The notes below the pieces were generated by a model. The model worked only from the letters and a program-made list of their open reading frames with translations, did not search any database and was not told where the DNA came from. From NCBI RefSeq assembly GCF_033807575.1, contig NC_084716.1, forward strand, positions 8,432,001 to 8,496,000: a DNA stretch of 64,000 bases, in the 5' to 3' direction. This document shows positions 18,907 through 30,040 of the stretch, one piece after another. A program made the translations under genes and the position numbers. Within the stretch, counting starts at the first letter, position 1. Every line of letters starts with the position of its first letter. Source of the stretch: Cydia pomonella. Taxonomy: Eukaryota > Arthropoda > Insecta > Lepidoptera > Tortricidae.

Positions 18907-21870
18907 AGTGTTATTTGGCTGCGATTTTCTGAAAAACGCATTTTCACTTGAAATTACGTTAGGGTTTGCATTATTATTTTTGACCCGGATGAAGTCCAAG
19001 TTCTCATGATGGAGTCAGGAGTTGGTCACCAGAACTCCTAATCTACTAATTATAATCCCATCGTGTTTGGGCTCAAAAGATTTGCCCTGACGAACACCAT
19101 CGATCTAGATGAGGTCCAGGGTCTCATGATGGAGTCAGGAGTTGGTCACTAGAACTCCTAATCTACTCATTATAATCCCATCGTGTTTGGGCTCAAAAGA
19201 TTTGCCCTGACGAACACTATCGATCTAGATGAGGTCCAGGGTCTCATGATGGAGTCAGGAGTTGGTCACTAGAACTCCTAATCTACTCATTATAATTCCA
19301 TCGTGTTTGGGCTCAACAGAGTTGCCCTGATGAGCACCTTCAATCTAGATGAGGTCCAGGGTCTCATGATGGAGTCAGGAGCTGGTCACCAGAACTCCTA
19401 ATCTACTCATCATAACTCCATCGTGTTTGGGTTCAATAGAGTTGCCCTGACGAGCACCATCAATCTAGATGAGGTCCAGGGTCTCATGATGGAGTCAGGA
19501 GCTGGTCACCAGAACTCCTAATCTACTCATCATAACTCCATCGTGTTTGGGCTCAATAGATTTGCCCTGATGAACACCATCGATCTAGATGAGGCCCAGG
19601 GTCTCATGATGGAGTCAGGAGTTGGTCACCAGAACTCCTAAACTACTCATCATAACCTCATCGTGTTCGGGCTCAATAGATTTGCCCTGACGAGCATCAT
19701 CAATCTAGATAAAGTCCAGGGTCTCATGATGGAGTCAGGAGTTGGTCACTAGAACTCCTAATCTACTCATTATAATTCCAACGTGTTTGGGCTCAAAAGA
19801 TTTGCCCTGATGAGCACCATCGATCTAGATGAAGTCCAGGGTCTCATGATGGAGTCAGGAGTTGGTCACCAGAACTCCTACTCTACTCATCATAACTCCA
19901 TCGTGTTTGGGCTCAATAGAGTTGCCCTGACGAGCACCTTCAATCTAGATGAGGTCCAGGGTCTCATGATGGAGTCAGGAGCTGGTTACCAGAACTCCTA
20001 ATCTACTCATCATAACTCCATCGTGTTTGGGCTCAATAGATTTGCCCTGATGAACACCATCGATCTAGATGAGGCCCAGGGTCTCATGATGGAGTCAGGA
20101 GTTGGTCACCAGAACTCCTAATCTACTCATCATAACCTCATCGTGTTCGGGCTCAATAGATTTGCCCTGACGAGCATCATCAATCTAGATAAAGTCCAGG
20201 GTCTCATGATGGAGTCAGGAGTTGGTCACTAGAACTCCTAATCTACTCATAATAAATCCAACGTGTTTGGGCTCAAAAGATTTGCCCTGATGAGCACCAT
20301 CGATCTAGATGAGGTCCAGGGTCTCATGATGGAGTCAGGAGTTGGTCACCAGAACTCCTAATCTACTCATCATAACTCCATCGTGTTTGGGCTCAATAGA
20401 TTTGCCCTGATGAACACCATCGATCTAGATGAGGTCCAGGGTCTCATGATGGAGTCAGGAGTTGGTCACCAGAACTCCTAAACTACTCATCATAACCTCA
20501 TCGTGTTTGGGCTCAATAGATTTGCCCTGACGAGCATCATCAATCTAGATAAAGTCCAGGGTCTCATGATGGAGTCTGGAGTTGGTCACTAGAACTCCTA
20601 ATCTACTCATTATAATTCCAACGTGTTTGGGCTCAAAAGATTTGCCCTGACGAGCACCATCGATCTAGATGAGGTCCAGGGTCTCATGATGGAGTCAGGA
20701 CTTGGTCACCAGAACTCCTAATCTACTCATCATAACTCCATCGTGTATGGGCTCAATAGAGTTGCCCTGACGAGCACCATCAATCTAGATCAGGTCCAGG
20801 GTCTCATGATGGACTCAGGAGTTGATCACCAGAACTCCTAGTCTATTCATCATAACTCCATCGTGTTTGGGCTCAAAAGATTTGCCCTGACGAGTACCAT
20901 CGATCTAGATTAAGTCGAGGGTCTCATGATGGACTCAGTAGTTGGTCACCAGAAATCCTAATCTATTCATCATAATGGTAATTTGATGGTGCTTGTCGGA
21001 GTAAATCTATTGAGCCCAAACACGATGGAGTTATGATAAATAGATTACGAGTTCTGGTGACCAACTCCTGACTCCATCATGAGACCCTGGACTTCATCTA
21101 GATCGATGGTACTCGTCAGGGCAAATCTTTTGAGCCCAAACACGATGGAATTATAATGAGTAGATTAGGAGTTCTAGTGACCAACTCCTGACTCCATCAT
21201 GAGACCCTGAACATCATCTAGATTGATGGTGCTCGTGAGGGCAAATCTATTGAGCCCAAACACGATGGAGTTATGATGAGTAGATTAGGAATTATGGTGA
21301 CCAACTCCTGACTCCATCATGAGACCCTGGACTTCATCTAGATCGATGGTACTCGTCAGGGCAAATCTTTTGAGCCCAAACACGATGGAATTATAATGAG
21401 TAGATTAGGAGTTCTAGTGACCAACTCCTGACTCCATCATGAGACCCTGGACTTCATTTAGATCGATGGTACTCGTCAGGGCAAATCTATTGAGCTCGAA
21501 TACGATGGAATTATAATGAGTAGATTAGGAGTTCTAGTGACCTACTCCTGACTCCATCATGAGACCCTGGACTTCATCTAGATTGATGGTGCTCATCAGG
21601 GTAAATCTATTGAGCCCAAACTCGATGGAGTTATGATGAGTAGATTAGGAGTTCTGGTGACCAACTCCTGACTCCGTCATGAGACCCTGGACCTCATCTA
21701 GATCGATGGTGTTCGTCAGGGCAAATCTTTTGAGCCCAAGCACGATGGAATTATAATGAGTAGATTAGGAGTTCTGGTGACCAACTCCTGACTCCATCAT
21801 AAGAACCTGGATGGACTTCATTCGGGTCAAAAATAATAATACAAACCCTAACGTGATTTCAAATAACACT
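18907..21870. mobile_element. 3-kb fold-back element made of 120-bp tandem repeats
   Basis: Outer ends agtgttatttg ... acgttagggtttg ... tttgacccg pair with the inverted sequence at 21820-21870; the left end carries a 30-bp insertion. Inside are 17 direct 120-bp monomers (ttggtcac at 19021, 19141, ... 20941), then a switch near 20975 and seven inverted monomers (21061 ... 21781). Each monomer holds gatctagat(c/g) and gtctcatgatggagtcagga. No transposase gene. The architecture recalls Foldback/FB elements; assignment to that class is inference. Confidence 0.88.
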
Positions 21871-21881
21871 GAAACTCTATA

Positions 21882-22320
21882 GCACTAATGTGCGCAAACG
21901 ATTGGCATCTTGACTACGCAGCATGGGTGCGTAGCCACCATGCCAATCGATACGACAACGAAACACTATCTGTCTCTCTCTCGTACTAATATGCACAAAC
22001 GATTGGCATCTTGGCTGGGCTGCATGGGTGCGTAGCCAACAAGCCAAACGTTTACGATACGACAAGGAAACACTATCTGTCTCTCTATCGCACTAATATG
22101 CGCAATCGATTGGCTTCTTGGCTAGGTATCATGGGTGCGTAGCCAACATGCCAATCGTTTACGATACGACAACGAAACACTACTCTCTCTCTATCGCACT
22201 AATATACGCAAACGATTGGTATTTTGGCTAGGCACTAAGCAAGTGTGTGGCCAACATGCCAATCGTTTACGATACGACAACGAAACACTATCTGTCTCTC
22301 TATCGCACTAATATACTTTA
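21882..22320. repeat. Tandem array, about 105 bp unit, four copies
   Basis: Units begin cactaatgtgcgcaaacgat near 21882, 21984, 22091 and 22197, each with an inner palindrome (cgattggcat ... atgccaatcg) and gacaacgaaacactatctgt. The unit resembles the single element at 24027-24185. Confidence 0.85.
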
Positions 22321-24026
22321 TTTATACCTGCAGTCATTTAGTAACTTCTTCATTTTCCATTGGTGTGAAAGAGACAGAATAAAGAGCAAGGGTTATAGTA
22401 CACTCTGTAGTCTGTACACTTAGTAGTAGTGTACATAAAAAAAAAAACTACTGTGCATATACAATAAAATAAAGAGTGCCCATATGATATCATATGACAC
22501 TAAAATTAATGTTGCTTGAAATTATATTGAAAACTATCAAGATTATTCTAGTCTGCATTGAAACGCGCGTCGCGTTGCCGGCGCTCGCGTACCGAGCGCC
22601 AACGCCATCTATCGAGCGTTATTTCGTGAAATCGGAGAACGCTCCAAGGATTAAGGGCTCTTAATTATACATCAAATTATGCAAAAATATTTTCCATAAT
22701 GTCAATAATTATGAAAATGAGGACTGCGTTTGTATGGAGCAGCGTCCGTCCTCTTTCCTCTTAAATATTCTACACACATTTATTACAATCCGTGACCAAA
22801 ATCCGAGCATTTCTCACTCGCACTCACTCTTTGCTTAGAATTGTTGAATGAAATCCTGCTTATTGAAGTGGAGGTGGAGGATCAATATCAAGTTTTCAAT
22901 TTAGGCCACAAGATGGCAGGCCTACGCGCGCGGTCCCTATAAATACCCACTTCTAAATCTCATCAGTTCTGCTTACGCTCCCTCTTTAGCCGTGTTAACA
23001 AGGATGCCATGGAATTAAATTCCCATGTAAATGTCTGCTTATACAGAGAGGGTACGAATAACCTTGACATCTTTTTCGACGAAAATTTGTCCTAACATGT
23101 TTTTGATAAAGAAATAACGTAGACTTAAATTAATTCGTCACGATGAGTTTTGTCTTATGAATCTTATGACTTAGCATCGTCACTGGCGTCGTTCCACTTC
23201 TGGGCACATGCCTCCTGCGTCCTAAACTTTGAGTTTTGTTATAATAACTTAAGTTTCAAGATTCTCGTAGGTAGGTACGGACCGGGTTGGAAATTAACCT
23301 CGGGTTAATAGGCACACCTTAACGATTATCTGCATTTTGTCGCTTTCACTTGTTCATTTTCGAAAATAAGTAAGTAATGCAAGTTTTTCGGTTAAAGCTC
23401 TGCTTTACTCCAATATATGAAAATAAATCTTCTAGCTGCCCATCGTTTTATTTTATAATATCGTGCAAATCAAGTCAAATACAATATGCTATTCTATACT
23501 CACAATTAATTACCGCTACTCTTTATTAGATAGGTACCTATCAAAACGATTGCATCGTGTGACGATATTATGTATATATTATGATGATTTCACTGCACAA
23601 GATATTGCTGATTTAAAATCATTGATAGCGATTAATAGGAAGGTACTATTCTGTTCCAATTCAATGTGATTTATGTCTCGTGGAAGCGGAAAGGCCTCAC
23701 AGTACTTTTGGATGGGTAGGTAGGTACAGTAAAATTATATATGTCAAGTTATTCAACGCCACGGTGTATAAAGCGAAATTATGACATCAGTGCAATAGTG
23801 GAGCGGAAGTAGGCGACGACATGGCTGCGCCATCCACGGGTCATTTCCGGTCCTTCTACCGGTTTTTAGCGTTAGCATATAACAAAGATTTAAATATATA
23901 TACCTGGAAGCGCTGGAGATTTTCATTAAGGATTAGGTATACCTCATGTGCCCGAAATTTCATTTGTTATTACTTCTTCATCAATTATTTACCAATCGAT
24001 TTTCAATTAAGGCAGAAATTGTAAGG
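22321..24026. other. Intergenic, no gene seen
   Basis: 22555-22640 is a GC-richer patch (gcgcgtcgcgttgccggcgc) and 22720-22765 resembles the end of the 63.6-kb repeat. A core-promoter-like stretch (ccctataaatacccacttct at 22935) is followed by gctcatcag-type sequence, but I could not place a coding exon after it. Confidence 0.35.
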
Positions 24027-24185
24027 TACCTGGCCGCGTAGCCAACGTTACAATCGTTAATGCTGTTTAGCGTAGCGTAGTCATCTCTATCTATCACTTT
24101 TCCATATTATTAGTGCGACTGTGATAGTTGCGTTTCGTTCGCCACGGAGCGTGAACGATATGCACGTTGGCTACGCGGGCTGGAC
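24027..24185. mobile_element. Single TIR element related to the 105-bp array
   Basis: Ends cctggccgcgtagccaacgt and acgttggctacgcgggctgg are inverted repeats with few mismatches; the interior shares the cgtttcgttcg / tctctatctatc blocks with 21882-22320. Confidence 0.7.
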
Positions 24186-24374
24186 TAGACTCAATAAGGC
24201 TTAGTTTCCCATCTGGGTTGGAAGTTCAGAAAATTTGAGGTCATTGTCATAACCGTGCTATCCGTACCGTACAGGCTGGTTCACAAGAGCTGGCATGAAT
24301 GGAATGAACGAGTGAATGACAATATCTATGTGTGTATCATATTAACCAATAAAATGGTGGCTCTCACTGTATAC

Positions 24375-24512
24375 GGATACAGGGCTATAACCGCGAAAAT
24401 CGAAGTTCGTCAATTGCGGGCATTTTTCTCTGTCACTCTAATTATGTCTCAGTAAGAGTAAAAGAGAAAGATCCCCGCAATATACGATTTTCAGTTTTCG
24501 CGGTAGGCCCCC
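24375..24512. mobile_element. Short TIR element
   Basis: cagggctataaccgcgaaaa at the left and gttttcgcggtaggcccc at the right are inverted; a second, diverged copy is at 26528-26652. Confidence 0.65.
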
Positions 24513-24589
24513 AGGTGTCACTCATACAATGAAAGTTTCGTTCATGTCATGTATGAGAGCTTTCGTGAATTGGGTTAAAATTATTTATG

Positions 24590-24680
24590 ACTCAGGAACA
24601 AATATTTGTGCTCATCACACAAATAAACTTACCGGGATTCGAACAGGGTCACTACCAATTAGGCCAGACCGGTCGTCAAT
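24590..24680 (-). mobile_element. SINE fragment
   Basis: Reverse strand: gacgaccggtctggcctaat, a degraded B box and tttgtgtgatgagcac plus aaatatttgttcctgag, the head of the same SINE family as 17612-17890. Confidence 0.7.
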
Positions 24681-25136
24681 AGAAGACGGCCACACTTATG
24701 TCATTTGCGATAGACGAGATAGTTCGTGCGTGGTGCAACGAGAAAGTCTTTTCCAGAACGTCTGACATCCTTGGCTTCCATCTTTTCTCCCATTAGAATT
24801 TCATTCCGCCAAGGAAATTATATTGTACCAGCACAACTTTTTTCTAAAGCAAAGTACAACTTCCAAATTAATCCTAAACTTCAAGGTACCAAGGCACAGG
24901 CAAATTAATTTCAAAACCAAGGTAAATACGTTCGTGTATTTTATTTTTTAATATACGCCGGTAAAGTTTTTTTTACGTTTCGCTGGTTTGGGGCAGTGGT
25001 TTTGGCATTAATTTGCTTGTATAGGTACCTATTTCAGTGAGCGGCGAAATGTTCAATGATCGGTAAAATTCGGAGGAGTTGATATTAAAATAAAATAAGG
25101 TACTCCTCTCTGACTAAGTATCTACATTAAAAAAAT

Positions 25137-25365
25137 CTTTTACAGTACATATGGGGCTACTTTATAGCACTAATGCGAGAAGTAGCATATTACGTTACTG
25201 TGTCGAACATTTAAAGGGCCATATGTACTGTAAAACGTTGTACGATACATGTGCGAATAGGTAATTCGCAACTCGTGTCGATTTAAAACACTCCCTTCGG
25301 TCGTGTTTTAATTTATCGCCACTCGTTTCGAATTTCCTATTTTTCGCACTTGTATCGTAATGTAC
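25137..25365. mobile_element. Palindromic MITE, full copy
   Basis: tttacagtacatatgg is inverted at ccatatgtactgtaaaa, followed by cgatacatgtgcgaatag and its inverse cgcacttgtatcgtaatgta. Copies: 11438-11535 (partial), 53483-53700 (reverse), and inside both hAT-like elements (36643-36830, 58590-58740). Confidence 0.72.
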
Positions 25366-25559
25366 TAAAATATAACTGGATCTGTGTTTATAATTGTTGA
25401 TATAAAATAATTGACATTTGTTATATTTTCTTTTTAATAAGACATTTAAAAATATTGTTATAAAATATTGATGCTTTTAAAACTTTGTCGTTTTGAAATT
25501 GAAGGTGAACCTGTAAACAAAAAGGATTTTTAATTCCACTTATAATTAAAATTCGCGAG

Positions 25560-25800
25560 TTTTTGAGACAAAAAATTTAAGTGAATCAGTTATTTGTTTT
25601 ACAAGGGGGCAAATTGTTGTTTAATTTAACCTCTCGTGTTAATATTAAGCGAAAGATTCCAAAATTGAACCACGAGCGTAACGAGTGGTTCGAAAAATGG
25701 AATCTTGAGCGTTGCGAAGGTTTCAAGGCACAAGGGTTAAACAAATTTTGCCACCTAGTGAAACAACATTTTTCACCACACCATCACAAGGAAAATATTG
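25560..25800. repeat. Interspersed repeat with an open frame, not a gene
   Basis: The 89-codon frame 25581-25850 lacks any domain I know. The stretch reads like a degenerate inverted repeat (ttccaaaattgaaccacgag ... cgagtggttcgaaaaatgga), so I treat the frame as incidental. Confidence 0.4.
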
Positions 25801-26389
25801 TAATAACTGTACAATATCAAACAAAATCAAAGCAAATAAATTCAAAATAAATGTTCTTAACCCTTATCCAGGCCGCAGCTATCTACAAGGTTTTCCAAAA
25901 AAATCCAAATATATTCCAATTAACCCAGCTTTGATGATTCATTTAAAAACAAGACACATTTGAACTTTAACCCGGAATGCTAAAGTTGAAATTCTATGGT
26001 CGCGTATGTGGTCAATAAATCGTAGTATGTCTGGAAAAGGGTTCAATATATAGCATTCAAAATCATCATTAAAAAGTCAATTTTACCAGCCAACATAAGG
26101 AAACAACTCAAAATTTGCATTTATTATTTTGCGCCACATGTGGATAAAATGCAAATTTCTCATCAATTTCTGAACTATCAGGAAGGCCTTTACCAGCGGT
26201 GTGGTGAAAAATGATTTAAAATCCGTTTTATTTCGTACCTTGTCACAGTGACAATCAACATGACAGTCGCAATTAGGGACCTCATACTATATTCGCTGTG
26301 GCATTTGTCAAGGTACGAAATTAAATTCCTTGACCGTAATTCTTTGTTTCCGATTGAACCGAAATTTATAAAGTCTATTTCGAAAAAAT

Positions 26390-26495
26390 TGAAATTGGCG
26401 AGAGGTCGCACAGGACCGAGAAAAGTGGCGCTGTCTTGTGTCGGAGGCCAAGTCTCATTTTGGGTCGCTGAGCCAACGGAGTAAGTAAGTAAGTA
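26390..26495 (+). mobile_element. LINE ORF2 C-terminal fragment
   Basis: Translates to NWREVAQ-type sequence: WREVAQDREKWRCLVSEAKS then HFGSLSQRSK stop, identical to the end of the reverse-strand fragment at 36849-37035. Confidence 0.75.
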
Positions 26496-26527
26496 CTTCG
26501 AAAAAAACAATGCACGCAGTCAAAGCA

Positions 26528-26652
26528 CTATAAGTACTATAACCGTGAAAATTGAAATTTGTCACGTGCGGGCATTTTTCTCTGTCACTCTAATTGCGTC
26601 TTAGTGTGAGTAAAAGAGAAAGATCCCCCAAATCCGCAATTTGGCGCCCAGT
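26528..26652. mobile_element. Short TIR element, second copy
   Basis: ctataaccgtgaaaattgaa with ctctgtcactctaattgcgt and gtaaaagagaaagatccccc matches 24378-24480. The right end is degraded. Confidence 0.6.
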
Positions 26653-26845
26653 AGGTACTCACGCGTTTCACTATTAAGCTACATGGAATCTATCCAGCCC
26701 TCACTATTTAGTATTGAGCTGTGCCATGATGAGTTAGGAACTAAGCTGATTGCACGGTATAAGACACACACTGCAGTAAAACTGATCAGTTCAAATTGAA
26801 TTCGGTGTCATTTGGGACTCGTGCAAACCAATATAACATACTAAG

Positions 26846-26988
26846 CCCCTTATACATAAACGTTTACTAAAGTTACGATGCCGCTAATCATCGTTTGTCC
26901 CTTTCCATCATACCAATACGTCGGAAAGGGACAAACGATTATTAGCGGCATCGTTACTTTAGTATAAGTACGTTTATGAATAAGGGGG
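26846..26988. mobile_element. Hairpin MITE
   Basis: ccccttatacataaacgt pairs with acgtttatgaataaggggg, and gatgccgctaatcatcgttt with the inverse near 26935-26952; almost fully self-complementary. Confidence 0.8.
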
Positions 26989-27404
26989 TCCTCGTAAATG
27001 TATTAGATAAGTTTTTTTTTATAGCTCGATACCCTAGTTCACACTCGTACTATTTTTTTTAACACATTCACCGCTGAGCTACGGTATGGCGTAGCGCTAT
27101 GTCGTAGTCCATGGGTTTCCCAGTATGTAGCGAACATTATTTGTAGAGGCAAAACGCTGGTTTGATTAAGACTTTGTGTGTCGTGTACAGTCAGCATCAA
27201 CGGTGGCAATACTTTTACATCGAAAATCCTTTCATCTCGATAAGGGTTAATTAACCTTTATAGCCCTTATCTTTTGGGTATGTCTACAGGAAACGTGAAC
27301 ATAGTTTTTAATTTGACCCAATTGCGGGTCCAAAGAACCGCATGAGGCTCCCGAGCCGCGGTTTTCCGACCCTGCTCTAAGAAATAAAAATAAAAAAAAC
27401 TTAC

Positions 27405-28856
27405 CGCAATTCGCTACTCCGTAAAACAATGAATCAAACTACAAGCGAAACTTCCAATACATGAGAGTAGTTTGTTCTCAAGTGCAGGTCCAGAGCTGTC
27501 CAGCTGTTGTCCAGATACGAGACAGGTCCCAAAACTATTAGCCGCCTTGACTAGACACTTGGTCGGCACGCCAACTGCGACCGCGTTATCTATGGGAAAC
27601 CGGGATGACATAAAACCAGCCAAATACAGGTGTAAATTTAGTCATTTGCAAACATTACGGTGTGAATATATAAGTCATATTGAGCAACTTTTATTATTAT
27701 GTGTCATTACTTTGTCAATACTGGAACACTGAAGCAAAACATTTAAACTTCATTACCTGCCGTCATTTCTATAAGTAATGTTATTAGACTCAACTGAGAT
27801 AAACCCGATAAACTCCTTTTGGAAGGAGCGGTACCTCCTAACACAAGTATTGCTATACTTACCAGTATAAATACCACTAGATACCAAATAAACTATTTTG
27901 TTTTTTTTCATTAGAATCAGACCAAAACAAGTTCAACGATTTTGATAGCACACGCAATGCAAGTGTCATTTTAAACGTCAAACTTTGACGTATACATAAC
28001 ACTTGCTCTGCGTGTGCTATCAAAATCGTTGCAGACTTGTCTTGGTCTAACTCTACTAGTGATAGATATTACCGTAGTATTTAGATTTTTGGCTAAAAAA
28101 TAACTGCATTCGCGTTGCCAGGGAGGTTTTGGGATTATACTGAGCGACCTACCTACAAATCGCAAAAAAAAATGTCTGTTTCATACATTTTGGCTGGTCC
28201 ATTTTCTATGGTATCTATTTTTTTTGGGATTTTGGGGTTGGTCCACGGTCAACGGGAATGCAGTTAATTCTTAGGCACCGTGTATATTATTTGAGCAACG
28301 CATTTCTGAGGCAAAATATTTTCATAAATCAGAGAAAAATATCGGAAAATACGCAAAATAACACTTGGTAATTACGTATTGAACTTGTGGACCGATCTAG
28401 TTGTAGTAATGTAAAGAATAAGTTGGGTGATTTTAGGTAATAGGTAATAGATCAAAAGCAAAGGTATAGTAGAATCGTTTCGAGCGATGGTGCCATAACC
28501 TCATCGATCGATCGATGGTTTCGAGGGGTGGTGTTCGGTAAGATGGCGCCACTTTTTGATATTTAACAAAATTAACACATATCAGTGAAATAATAAGGAT
28601 CAAAATGGCGTTCTAAAAGTTTTAAACGCGTGTCGAAAGATGGCAGTAAATGTACTGTGGCCACAAAATTTTCTTTGACAATGCAAATTATCTTTGGTAC
28701 AAAACTACTTTTGAATAACAAATGGCATATTGAATTATATGTACCACCATCGCCACTTTGATTTATTAACTTACCTTTGTTTCGATTTAGCTCGGTCTCC
28801 CCTAATACCCCCAGAAGTATTGAAAACAGAACGATCAAGGAGATTCTAGTAGTCAT
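27405..28856 (-). CDS. Small secreted cysteine protein, paralogue A (85 aa)
   Basis: Spliced on the - strand: exon 1 28856-28775 (82 nt, ends phase 1 before gtaagt), exon 2 27589-27405 after cccatag, stop TAG at 27416-27414. Signal peptide MTTRISLIVLFSILLGVLG, then ETELNRNK and a mature part with VGVPTKC, C-x10-C, and CIGSFACSLIHCFTE at the end (C-x5-C-x4-C). A splice donor gtaagt follows the stop after exactly 9 nt, implying a 3' UTR intron. Paralogues B and C share length, motifs and the post-stop donor. Function unknown; a secreted effector or haemolymph/saliva/venom-type peptide is only a guess. TATA-like tataaaac lies about 95 bp upstream. Nobody has shown expression here. Confidence 0.72.
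27414..27589 (-). CDS. Paralogue A exon 2, mature domain
   Basis: 58 codons plus stop; five cysteines in the order C-x10-C ... C-x5-C-x4-C. Acceptor cccatag; transcript exon continues to 27405 before the donor at 27404. Confidence 0.72.
27919..28048. mobile_element. Hairpin MITE in the intron of paralogue A
   Basis: agaccaaaacaagttcaacg and cgttgcagacttgtcttggt are inverted, with gattttgatagcacacgc pairing to gcgtgtgctatcaaaatc; central loop about 50 bp. Confidence 0.8.
28440..28690. mobile_element. Copy of the 54.3-kb TIR element in the intron of A
   Basis: Shares atcgtttcgagcgatgg, ggtaagatggcgccactttt and gatcaaaatggcgttctaaa with 54410-54640; ends degraded. Confidence 0.7.
28775..28856 (-). 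CDS. Paralogue A exon 1, signal peptide
   Basis: ATG at 28856; 27 codons plus one base, same length and phase as exon 1 of paralogue B. Hydrophobic core LIVLFSILLGV; predicted cleavage after residue 19 (VLG|E). Confidence 0.72.
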
Positions 28857-28949
28857 GTTTAAATTATTGCGTAAATAAATTCAATATGGAAGGAAACCTA
28901 TTACCGTTGTTTTTCTAGAAGCTAATACTTAGTTATAGGTTTATTATAT

Positions 28950-28959
28950 GTTTTATACT
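28950..28959 (-). promoter_or_regulatory. Candidate TATA box of paralogue A
   Basis: On the - strand agtataaaac lies about 95 nt before the ATG. Paralogue B has ggtataaaac about 85 nt before its ATG. Transcription starts were not determined. Confidence 0.4.
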
Positions 28960-29828
28960 AAATAAAATGCGGAAAAATTTGCAATATTTTTACAGCACTA
29001 TCAAGGTTACTGTAGGTACCTAAGTAAAATATGGGTTATTGGTAATTATTGAGTTGGTATTTAAGAATCATAAATAACTGTTTTAATATTTATCTACGAC
29101 TTAAATTCAACAATAACAATAACCCACAGTACGTATATTAACATTACACACGTGTAAATACGAATTTACACGCGTATTTTATGTTACCATTTTGTTTGCT
29201 AACAACAACAACTTTAACTGTAGGTAATGGTTGTTAAATGTTGTCATATTACTTTCGTTATATTTTTCTTTTTGCGTGCAATATTAAAAGTTAAAAGATC
29301 ATTTTTAGGGTTTCGTAGTCACCTAGAAACCCTTATAGTTTCGCCATGTCCGTTTGTCCGTCCGTCCACGGCTTTGCTCCGTATTCTTTAGAGTTAGTAA
29401 GCTGCTGCTATTAATACATTAAGCATGCATGGCGACAGAACGGTAAAATAAAAAAATATTTTTCAACACACTTGTTCAAAACGACGTTTTTATTCCACCG
29501 ATTTTTGGCTCATAATCCTAGATATTAAACACGCGTGCTTTTTCAGTATATTATACACTCGTGCTTTTTTATTATATTATCCGACTGATTTAAGAAGGTA
29601 ACTGATTGCTAATAATTTGCATGGGAACGGACCCTTCTTAATTTGGTCGAGTAATACTTATTTTTTTTAACCAACTATTAGGTTTCAAATGTTAGTTCAA
29701 AGAGGTTTTATCACACCAAACACAATTTGTGGATTAAATTATCTATTAAATTACATTAATGACTTAAACATAACATTTTATCGATTTGATCTCCATACGT
29801 CGAATTGAAATACCAGCTTTTTTTTTTA
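28960..29828. other. Intergenic, no gene seen
   Basis: AT-rich. 29303-29395 is a fragment (tttcgtagtcacctagaaac, tatagtttcgccatgtccgt) of the repeat found whole at 62672-63300. Confidence 0.5.
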
Positions 29829-30040
29829 ATGGGGTTGGCCGGTCGAAGTATTAAACAGATGGCGCCATCATAGCTTGCCCTGTCAATCCCTAGAATTGTG
29901 TCAAATTCTTGTTTTTTTTTTTGGAATTTTGTGACCTGGATTCCAGTACTTTAAGCCAAATCTCATAGAACAAAACTAGAGACAGGGGCAAGCTATGATG
30001 GCGCCATCTATGCAAACCTTTGACAGTTGCCAACCCCATT
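29829..30040. mobile_element. TIR element
   Basis: aatggggttggc at the left is inverted at gccaaccccatt; inside, gatggcgccatcatagcttg pairs with caagctatgatggcgccatc. Arms total over 50 bp. Confidence 0.78.

Noticed and set aside
18907..22320. CRISPR-like regular spacing
   Set aside because: Monomers are contiguous 120-bp and 105-bp tandem repeats without unique spacers, in a genome with spliced eukaryotic genes.
28572..28774. Continuation of the paralogue A frame past exon 1 (94 codons unspliced)
   Set aside because: The strong gtaagt donor at 28774, the equal exon length in B and the loss of all family motifs downstream show this is intron.
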